From assembly GCA_031259195.1 (NCBI GenBank), contig JAIRLR010000024.1, forward strand, positions 1 through 5,286: DNA of 5,286 bases, in the 5' to 3' direction. The stretch is from Streptococcaceae bacterium. Lineage in GTDB: Bacteria > Bacillota > Bacilli > Lactobacillales > Streptococcaceae. Every line of letters begins with the position of its first letter. The first letter of the stretch is position 1. Both the position numbers and the translations under genes were made by a program. The notes below the pieces were generated by a model. The model saw only the letters and a program-made list of their open reading frames with translations, ran no database searches and was not told the DNA's origin. This document shows, piece after piece, positions 1 through 5,286 of the stretch.

Positions 1-270
1 GAGGATCATTTGGTGGATGTTGACCTCTTTCTCACTACTGCTTTTTCACTGTTATCAGACCCAAGATCAATAAAACATATCGGGGATAGACTACTTTTAA
101 ATTATGAGTATGGCTGCTATCTGTTGATAAGCGGAAAAAAACAGGATGGAAAAAAGATGATGAGAAATGTTATTTCCATTCTCTTGTTGTGCGGACAGGA
201 GGATCTGGCTGATAAGTTTCAGCAAAGTTATGATGAGATTATTATCATGATGAGGGACAGAGGGCGGTGA
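1..270 (+). CDS. C-terminal fragment of a probable Rgg/GadR/MutR-family transcription regulator (5' end outside the window)
   Basis: The frame is open from the first base (Glu-Asp-His before the TTG at 10) to the TGA at 268-270, so the gene starts outside the window and about 89 residues are seen. What is visible is wholly alpha-helical in character: a hydrophobic helix (LFLTTAFSLL), then a Leu/Tyr-rich helix containing NYEYGCYLLISGKKQDGKK, then MRNVISILLLCGQEDLADKF and a final acidic-to-basic tail. A repeated 'helix - G - helix' layout with 'G+...G...M..VI.IL...G...LA..F...Y' resembles the last TPR-like helices of Rgg/MutR peptide-sensing regulators, which bind DNA through an N-terminal HTH and sense short peptides in the C-terminal domain. 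The HTH is not in view, so the family call rests on this weak pattern. Another TPR-type regulator is possible. It lies 85 bp upstream of rexB on the same strand; nothing shows that it controls rexB. Confidence 0.5.
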   Translation, partial: EDHLVDVDLFLTTAFSLLSDPRSIKHIGDRLLLNYEYGCYLLISGKKQDGKKMMRNVISILLLCGQEDLADKFQQSYDEIIIMMRDRGR

Positions 271-299
271 GTCTTAGCAACGCTTTGATTTTGGAGCCA

Positions 300-329
300 T
301 TAAGAACTTGGACAGGTTCATGCTAAAAT
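300..329 (+). promoter_or_regulatory. Probable rexB promoter (extended -10)
   Basis: An extended -10 element, TGCTAAAAT at 321-329, has the TGn motif and a -10 hexamer TAAAAT that matches the consensus at five of six bases. A weak -35, TTAAGA at 300-305 (four of six), lies 18 bp upstream. Transcription would begin near 336, giving a leader of about 20 bases that ends in the rexB ribosome binding site. The call is by eye; read-through from the upstream gene is also possible because I see no terminator between them. Confidence 0.5.
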
Positions 330-344
330 AACACCAGACAAGTC

Positions 345-351
345 GGAGGTG
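345..351 (+). promoter_or_regulatory. Ribosome binding site of rexB
   Basis: GGAGGTG at 345-351 is a near-perfect complement to the 3' end of 16S rRNA. It sits 4 bases before the ATG at 356, or 6 bases counted from the GGAGG core. It fixes the rexB start at 356. Confidence 0.8.
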
Positions 352-355
352 TGCG

Positions 356-3300
356 ATGAGCTTGCAGTTTTTTTTAGGAAAAGGCGAAAAAAATCATGAG
401 CTGGCTTTATTAAAAAAGGCGAAGGATTGGCTTTTAAAAGATTCAAAACATCGTGTTTTTTATATTGTACCTAACTCAGTAAAGTTTGAGCTAGAAATTT
501 CTTTATTGACAGAGTTTGGAAAGTTGTTAAATCAGACAGAGGTTATTGCTCACTCTAAACTGCAAATTTTTAGCTTTTCGCGCCTTGCTTGGTACTACCT
601 TAAGCATATTTCCTACCAGACTGATGAACGTTTAAGTGAAGTAGGCTCTTTAATGGTGATGAGGAAATCGCTGCGAGATGTCGAGCAAAAACTTTCACTC
701 TATAAAGGTGAAGTTGGAAAAAGTGGCTTTGTTGAGCAGTTGCTAAGTTTGTACGAAGAGTTTATGACTAGTGGGCTGGAACAAGAATTGCTGATGAATG
801 TGATTAACAACTTTTCGGAAAATGAAGAAGGAGCTCGGCGCAAACTTCTAGAGTTACAGTTTATTTTTGCTAAGTATGAACAAAATTTATTGCGCTACGA
901 AAAGCAAAAAGAAAGTATTCTGGAAAATTTAGCCACTTTCTTAGCGAGGGAAGATTTATCAGAGGTTCTTTTTTTGCTTTCTGGTTATTCATACTTTTCT
1001 GCTACCGAACTAAAGTTGGTCGAGCAATTGCTTATTAAAGCAGCACAGATCAATATTGCATTGATTACGGGCTCGATTAACTCTCAAGAATTAAATACCA
1101 ACGATCTCTTTTATGATTCCAAACTTTTATATCGGCAGTGTATTAATCTAGCAAAAGCTCATCAGGTGCCAATTCACTTTGATCACTTTGTTAAAGAAGA
1201 GCACGAAATTCTGCCTGATTTTAAACAGCTGGCTACTTATTGGGAAGATACTGTCAATTTTTCTAAAGATGCTTCAAAAATAAACGCAACGTTAGATAAT
1301 GTTGCTATGATCAAGGCAACTTCTCCTATGATGGAAGTAAAGTGGGTCGCAACCGAAGTTCGACGTCTGATCTCAGAGAATCACGCACGCTATAAAGATA
1401 TTGTTATTTTAACACGAGAGCTAAATGCTTACTCGCGTTTGTTAGAGCCTATTTTTAAGATAAATGAAATCCCTTTTGCTAGTGGTAAAGATAGGAAAAT
1501 GAAAAATCATCCGTTGGTGGAGTTTTTTCAAAGTTTGTTTGCAGTGAAACAGTACTATTTTCGTTATGAAGATGTTTTTAGACTGTTGCGAACAGAATTG
1601 CTGATACCTAAACAGACAGTAGAGATCGAAGATGAGCAAAATCGTCTAGAAAAATGGCAAGAAAATGTTCATCAATTTCGTGATGCTGTCGATTTGACGG
1701 AAAACGTGGTTCTAAGATATGGATATGGGCATAAAGACTGGACGCAGGATGCAGACTGGTCTTTTGTAACTTATGATTATAAAAATGAAGGAAATGCAGC
1801 TGGTGACGATGACCAAATAATCGAAGCTGCAAGTAATCAAGTTCGTCGATTTCTTAAAAAGACTTTATGTCCTTTTTTTCAGCAGTTAGATGATTGTTCT
1901 GGATGCAAAAAATGTAAAGAGGCAGCGCAGTTTTTTTATGATTTTTTGCTCCAAGCACAAGTAGATCAGCAGCTACTTTTTCATCGTGATCTCGCTTTGG
2001 CTAAGGGCGACTTAGAACGAGCAGGGCAGTTTGAACAGGTATGGAGCGCTTTTATTAATTTATTGGATGAGTATGTTGAAATTTTTGGCGAAGAAATTTT
2101 TGACTTAACAGAGTTTATTGAGCTTTTATCCACAGGTTTAGAAGAGCTTGATTTTGGCATGGTGCCTGCTGTTCTTGATCAAGTTGAGGTAACAACACTC
2201 GAGCTTGCACGGCCAGCACAAGCTAAGTATGTGTTTGTCCTTGGCGCTCATGAAAAAAACTTGCCACGTGTTTTGGAAAATAACAGTTTACTCTCGCAAG
2301 AAGAGCGAATTTTATTGAAAGAGCATTTGCCGTTGCTGACTGCAAGTGGTTTAAAAGATGTGGCGCGTGTCAATGCAAATGAAGTTTACATTGCTTATCG
2401 CTTGTTTTTATCTGCGAAAGTTAAGCTTTATTTTTCTTATCCGGAAAACTTGGATGATGAAGTCGGAATGCGTCTGTCTCCTTACTTAGTGCATCTATCT
2501 CAAGACTTAAAAGTGCCGATACAAAGCTTTGGTCCACCTTCTATTAATGAAAAATGTGGCCAGAAAATTTTATCATATCTTTCTACTTATCGTGCGCTGC
2601 TAACGGACTTGGTTGTTATCTTGCAGCAACAGCGTGATCAAAAACAAGTTCCTGCAAGATTTTGGCATCATTTACAAACTTTGCTTTTAAAAAGTGCGTG
2701 GGGAAAGGTTAGTCAAAGTGTTTTTGCAAGTTTAACGCAAAAGAATATTCCAGAAAATTTATCAAGGAATCTTTCAGAAAATTTATATGGAAAGCATCTA
2801 CAAGCTTCGGTGTCTAGATTTGAAACGTTTTATCAGTGTGAATACCGTTATTTTCTAGAAAGCGGTTTGCAGTTGAAAGAGCGTGAAATGTTGGCGTTAA
2901 CTCCAGCGCTGGCAGGGAGTTTTTATCATGAAGTTTTGGATCGTTTTTTTAAAACGTTAGCTAGGGAAAAGCTTTTAATATCAAACTTGTCTAATATTCA
3001 GTTAAAAAAGTGTACAAAAGAAGTGTTAGCAGATGTTTTGGAAAAAAAAACATTTGCCATTTTTCAACGAAGCAAGCGGATGAAGTTTACTTCTTGTGAG
3101 TTATCCCAAACTTTAAAGCGGGTGTTGTGGGCGATGCATCAGCAAAGTAAACGAATGAAGATGCATCCTGCTGCAAGTGAATTGATTTTTGGGCAATTGG
3201 AAGGCCGTTTAGGAATGGCTGGACTAGACTTTTCTCTATCAAATAATGCCAAACTTTCGCTGCGTGGCAAAATTGATCGTCTAGATAGCGATGGAGAAAA

Positions 3301-3940
3301 TTTAGCAGTAGTCGATTATAAATCAAGTCAGAAATCATTTGATTTGGCAAGTGTTTATTACGGGAAGGCAATGCAGATGGTGACGTATTTGGATGTTGCC
3401 TTGCAAAATAGTAAAAAACTTTTTGGAAAAGTTCTTCAACCAGCAGGGAGTTTTTATTTACATGTGCATCACCCAAGGATAAAGTATGAAGGACAAAGAG
3501 AACAAGAATTTGCAAATCTTCTTTTGCAGGAATTTCGTTTAAAGGGGTTCTTAAATCAAAAAGAAGGATTGTGTCAACTTGATAAGACACTTGACTTGGC
3601 AGCCAAATCTTTGGTTTATCCTATAAAGTTAAAAAAAGATGGAAAACCTGATAAGTCAACACTAGCTAATGCTTATACTCATGATGAGTTTGAAATCATT
3701 CGTCAGACTAATAGGAAGAATTTTATCAATGCGGGGGAAAAAGTGCTAAATGGCAAGCTTGTTTTAAATCCATTGATGGAAAGCCAACAAAAAAAAGCTT
3801 GTCAATACTGTTCATTTCGCAGTATTTGTAAGTTTGACGCAACGTTAGCGGAAAATAATTACAAACAAATGGAAAAATTTGGACATAATAAAAAGGAAGC
3901 CATTTTGCAAGAAATGAAAAGGAAATTGGGAAATATTTAA
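356..3940 (+). CDS. rexB: ATP-dependent helicase/deoxyribonuclease subunit B (RexB/AddB type)
   Basis: This is the second subunit of the AddAB/RexAB helicase-nuclease, which resects double-strand DNA ends and prepares 3' tails for RecA. It is 1194 aa and full length (B. subtilis AddB is about 1166). The N-terminal part is a helicase-like fold without a Walker A P-loop (the start reads FFLGKGEKNHE), which fits the RexB branch, where RexA supplies the motor. The C-terminal RecB-type nuclease domain is intact: H858 in FYHEVLDRF, D974 in GKIDRLD, D987 and K989 in VVDYKSS, and Q1007/Y1011 in QMVTY. Around it sit the iron-sulphur cysteines C828 (YQCEYRYF) and C1149, C1152, C1158 (C-x2-C-x5-C), spaced as in AddB. 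An additional C-x8-C-x2-C-x2-C (C505, C514, C517, C520) is unusual. The start is set by the GGAGGTG site. No rexA follows, although the pair is normally one operon; the next gene is convergent. Confidence 0.95.
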   Translation: MSLQFFLGKGEKNHELALLKKAKDWLLKDSKHRVFYIVPNSVKFELEISLLTEFGKLLNQTEVIAHSKLQIFSFSRLAWYYLKHISYQTDERLSEVGSLMVMRKSLRDVEQKLSLYKGEVGKSGFVEQLLSLYEEFMTSGLEQELLMNVINNFSENEEGARRKLLELQFIFAKYEQNLLRYEKQKESILENLATFLAREDLSEVLFLLSGYSYFSATELKLVEQLLIKAAQINIALITGSINSQELNTNDLFYDSKLLYRQCINLAKAHQVPIHFDHFVKEEHEILPDFKQLATYWEDTVNFSKDASKINATLDNVAMIKATSPMMEVKWVATEVRRLISENHARYKDIVILTRELNAYSRLLEPIFKINEIPFASGKDRKMKNHPLVEFFQSLFAVKQYYFRYEDVFRLLRTELLIPKQTVEIEDEQNRLEKWQENVHQFRDAVDLTENVVLRYGYGHKDWTQDADWSFVTYDYKNEGNAAGDDDQIIEAASNQVRRFLKKTLCPFFQQLDDCSGCKKCKEAAQFFYDFLLQAQVDQQLLFHRDLALAKGDLERAGQFEQVWSAFINLLDEYVEIFGEEIFDLTEFIELLSTGLEELDFGMVPAVLDQVEVTTLELARPAQAKYVFVLGAHEKNLPRVLENNSLLSQEERILLKEHLPLLTASGLKDVARVNANEVYIAYRLFLSAKVKLYFSYPENLDDEVGMRLSPYLVHLSQDLKVPIQSFGPPSINEKCGQKILSYLSTYRALLTDLVVILQQQRDQKQVPARFWHHLQTLLLKSAWGKVSQSVFASLTQKNIPENLSRNLSENLYGKHLQASVSRFETFYQCEYRYFLESGLQLKEREMLALTPALAGSFYHEVLDRFFKTLAREKLLISNLSNIQLKKCTKEVLADVLEKKTFAIFQRSKRMKFTSCELSQTLKRVLWAMHQQSKRMKMHPAASELIFGQLEGRLGMAGLDFSLSNNAKLSLRGKIDRLDSDGENLAVVDYKSSQKSFDLASVYYGKAMQMVTYLDVALQNSKKLFGKVLQPAGSFYLHVHHPRIKYEGQREQEFANLLLQEFRLKGFLNQKEGLCQLDKTLDLAAKSLVYPIKLKKDGKPDKSTLANAYTHDEFEIIRQTNRKNFINAGEKVLNGKLVLNPLMESQQKKACQYCSFRSICKFDATLAENNYKQMEKFGHNKKEAILQEMKRKLGNI

Positions 3941-3953
3941 AAATATTTTTAAA

Positions 3954-3989
3954 TAAAAAAGAACCCTTGTTTTGTGGTAAACGGGGTTC
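3954..3989 (-). terminator. Rho-independent terminator downstream of walJ (minus strand)
   Basis: The arms 3961-3972 and 3979-3989 pair as GAACCC/GGGTTC, a T-G wobble, one bulged T and GTTT/AAAC, around a 6-base loop at 3973-3978. On the minus strand the hairpin is followed directly by six T residues (complement of A3955-3960), then ATTT. This is the normal form for ending a walJ transcript, 34 bases after its stop. On the plus strand the hairpin is followed by ATCAATAAAG, with no T-run, so it would end rexB mRNA poorly, though the stem may still protect its 3' end. Confidence 0.8.
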
Positions 3990-4022
3990 ATCAATAAAGA
4001 GACAAGTCAACAGGCTCTATCG

Positions 4023-4826
4023 TTAAACTTCAAATATTTCTGTTGCACGGTCCGCGTAAGTGTCATAAATTTTAATTTTCTCATTAATTCCTAAACAGCG
4101 CTCTTTTAGTGTATCCTCTACCGTCATGCGCGCTAGATCTTTGAGATTATTTTCTTTACTTAAGTGCCCCAAATAAATACGCTTTGTGTTGTCTCCTAAA
4201 ACTTCCGCTAAAGCTCGTGCAGAGTCTTCATTTGATAAATGCCCTTTATCGCTTAAAATGCGTTGTTTTAAATTCCATGTATATGAACCCATTCTTAGCA
4301 TTTGCACATCGTGATTGCTTTCCATCAGATAAGCATCTGCATTACAAATCACTCCACGCACGTGATCACTTACATACCCCGTATCTGTGAGCATCACAAA
4401 AGTTTTTCCATCCTTATGAAAGGCGTAACACTGCGCAGAGACAGCATCATGAGAGACACCAAAACTTTCAATATCGATATCACCGAAAGTTTGAACCTCT
4501 CCCATTTTAAAGATATGCTTCTGAGCTGGTTTTAACTCCCCGACTTTTCTTTCTATAGCTTTCCACGTAGCTTCATTAGCATAAACATCTAGCTGAAATT
4601 TACGAGCCATTACCCCAACTCCTCTAATATGATCACTATGCTCATGCGTTACTAAAATAGCGTCTAAACTCTCAGGATTGCAATCAATTTCCTCAAATAG
4701 TGAAACTATTTTTTTGCCAGTCAAACCAGCATCTACTAAAATTCTTTTTTTAAGCGTCTCAATGTACAAAGCATTGCCAGAACTACCACTAGCCAGCACA
4801 CTAACTTTAAAACTTTTTTTATCCAT
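4023..4826 (-). CDS. walJ: WalJ/VicX (YycJ) metallo-beta-lactamase-fold hydrolase
   Basis: The protein has 267 aa, the usual size for this family, and is a cytoplasmic metallo-beta-lactamase-fold enzyme encoded with the WalRK (VicRK) cell-wall two-component system. Visible landmarks are the opening strand SVLASGSSGN (residues 9-18), D32 in LVDAG, and the metal-binding THEHSDH motif (H61, H63, D65, H66). Further candidate metal or active-site groups are SHD (H126), LTDTG (D148), ESNHD (H172), KGHLS (H196) and LGHLS (H221). Related YycJ proteins are reported as DNA nucleases with a suggested part in repair and mutation avoidance; the substrate here is not shown by sequence. The frame stays open upstream to 5036, but that part runs over walK. 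The ATG at 4826 gives the family N-terminus and has an AGAGG site 5 bases away. The gene lies 22 bp after the walK stop, so the two were presumably cotranscribed. A terminator follows. Confidence 0.93.
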   Translation of the reverse strand: MDKKSFKVSVLASGSSGNALYIETLKKRILVDAGLTGKKIVSLFEEIDCNPESLDAILVTHEHSDHIRGVGVMARKFQLDVYANEATWKAIERKVGELKPAQKHIFKMGEVQTFGDIDIESFGVSHDAVSAQCYAFHKDGKTFVMLTDTGYVSDHVRGVICNADAYLMESNHDVQMLRMGSYTWNLKQRILSDKGHLSNEDSARALAEVLGDNTKRIYLGHLSKENNLKDLARMTVEDTLKERCLGINEKIKIYDTYADRATEIFEV

Positions 4827-4831
4827 CTTGG

Positions 4832-4836
4832 CCTCT
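4832..4836 (-). promoter_or_regulatory. Ribosome binding site deciding the walJ start
   Basis: On the minus strand AGAGG lies 5 bases before the ATG at 4826. An alternative in-frame ATG at 4868 would add 14 residues and overlap the end of walK by 20 bases. The site supports the shorter form, whose N-terminus fits the family. Confidence 0.6.
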
Positions 4837-4848
4837 AATCCATTCAAA

Positions 4849-5172
4849 TCATTCCCACTCTTCCTCATAAACTTGATAGGGAAGTGAAATATAAAAAGTA
4901 GAACCAACTCCTTCAGTACTTTCCGCCCAAATATGACCACCATGAGCTTGAACAATTTCTTTGGAAATAGAAAGTCCCAAACCTGTTCCACCTTGCTTTT
5001 TATCACGCGCTTTATCCACGCGATAAAAACGCCCAAATACTTTTTTCAAGTCTGATTTTGGAATCCCTAACCCCTGATCAGAAATGCTTAGAAGAACATT
5101 TTTATGCGTATCAATTAATCTCACTTGCAGCTTTCCACCATCAGGCGAGTACTTTAAAGCATTATTAATAAT
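4849..5172 (-). pseudogene. walK: 3' fragment of WalK/VicK sensor histidine kinase, interrupted in the ATP-binding domain
   Basis: Read on the minus strand from 5172, the frame encodes the second half of a HATPase_c domain and stops at TGA 4851-4849. In order: the N box IINNALKYSPDGG, the G1 box SISDQGLGIP, the F box VFGRFYRVDKAR, the G2 box GGTGLGLSI, then KEIVQAHGGHIWAES, GSTFYISLP and an acidic tail ending EEEWE. The wording is that of the WalK/VicK kinase, the sensor that phosphorylates WalR to control cell-wall metabolism, and walJ follows as expected. The residue before IINN should be Asn (usually DNIINN) but is Ser from TCT, and an in-frame TAG lies at 5190-5188. So walK homology ends at about 5172, inside the N box. 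The sensor, HAMP, PAS and phospho-acceptor His parts are absent. It could be a true insertion, a rearranged partial copy, or an assembly join at an insertion sequence. Without the His domain the fragment cannot act as a kinase. Confidence 0.85.
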
Positions 5173-5286
5173 AGACCTCTTGCGAAACTAGATCCATGAA
5201 AATTGCGTTTCTTTTTTCCTGATATTTCGTCAAAAAGCCTCGCAATAGCACCCACTATTCTTGCGTTTTTTTCCTTATCTCAGGAA
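5173..5286. mobile_element. Probable terminal segment of an insertion sequence joined to walK
   Basis: The sequence beyond the walK break carries no reading frame I recognise on either strand. It begins AGACCTCTTGCGAAACTAG on the plus strand at about 5173, a layout that from memory resembles terminal inverted repeats of some IS5-like elements (a GACCTTTGCAAAA-type end); I cannot confirm the family. Inside it are an imperfect direct repeat, TTGCGTTTCTTTTTTCC at 5203-5219 and TTGCGTTTTTTTCC at 5261-5274, and a 6-bp inverted pair, ATTGCG at 5202-5207 and CGCAAT at 5241-5246. The transposase and the other end would lie beyond 5286. The abrupt loss of an otherwise conserved gene is the main support. 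Confidence 0.5.

Noticed and set aside
308..329. TTGGAC at 308-313 as the -35 of the rexB promoter.
   Set aside because: It resembles a -35 but lies only 10 bp from the TAAAAT -10, too close for a normal promoter. The extended -10 with a weak -35 at 300-305 fits better.
3087..3590. A 167-codon open frame on the minus strand inside rexB.
   Set aside because: It lies wholly antisense to a well-conserved part of rexB that includes nuclease residues D974, D987 and K989. It has no ribosome binding site I could see and no recognisable protein features.
4302..4535. Short plus-strand open frames across walJ.
   Set aside because: They are antisense to walJ, including conserved residues, and show no start signals or recognisable composition.
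4827..5036. The 5' extension of the walJ frame, up to 70 extra residues.
   Set aside because: This stretch is out of frame over the conserved G and F boxes of walK, while the shorter start at 4826 gives the family N-terminus and has its own ribosome binding site.
5173..5286. A possible coding frame on the minus strand across the mobile segment (reading ...RIVGAIARLFDEISGKKKR...).
   Set aside because: It is short, is shut by a stop codon near the window edge, matches no transposase end I know, and is out of frame with walK beyond the junction.

Overview
The window looks like chromosomal DNA from a low-GC Gram-positive bacterium of the order Lactobacillales. Three things point there: AT-rich coding sequence with strong AGGAGG-type ribosome binding sites, a RexB/AddB-type recombination nuclease subunit, and the end of a WalK/VicK kinase gene followed by walJ/vicX. 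The RexB keeps its iron-sulphur cysteines, which I recall from enterococci and lactobacilli rather than streptococci. However, walK abuts walJ with no walH or walI between them, which is the streptococcal layout. I therefore do not name a genus.

Layout, left to right. Positions 1-270 (+) are the C-terminal end of a helical protein, most likely an Rgg/GadR/MutR-type transcription regulator cut by the window edge. Positions 271-355 are a short intergenic region with a probable extended -10 promoter and a strong ribosome binding site. Positions 356-3940 (+) are a complete rexB of 1194 codons, about two thirds of the window. Positions 3941-4022 are a convergent intergenic region whose hairpin and T-run form a terminator for the minus strand. 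Positions 4023-4826 (-) are a complete walJ/vicX. Positions 4849 to about 5172 (-) are the 3' end of walK/vicK. Homology to walK stops abruptly inside the ATP-binding N box. Beyond it, 5173-5286 is non-coding sequence that looks like the terminal part of an insertion sequence.

RexB acts with RexA (AddA) as the RecBCD-like helicase-nuclease that processes double-strand breaks. No rexA follows rexB here, although the two are normally adjacent, and a convergent gene occupies its place. WalJ is an accessory metallo-beta-lactamase-fold nuclease of the WalRK cell-wall regulon; its operon upstream is interrupted in walK. The missing rexA and the broken walK suggest that this segment has been rearranged, possibly by insertion-sequence activity.

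I see no convincing undescribed system. The observations most worth a second look are the orphan rexB, an extra four-cysteine cluster inside RexB, and the interruption of a kinase gene that is essential in many Firmicutes.
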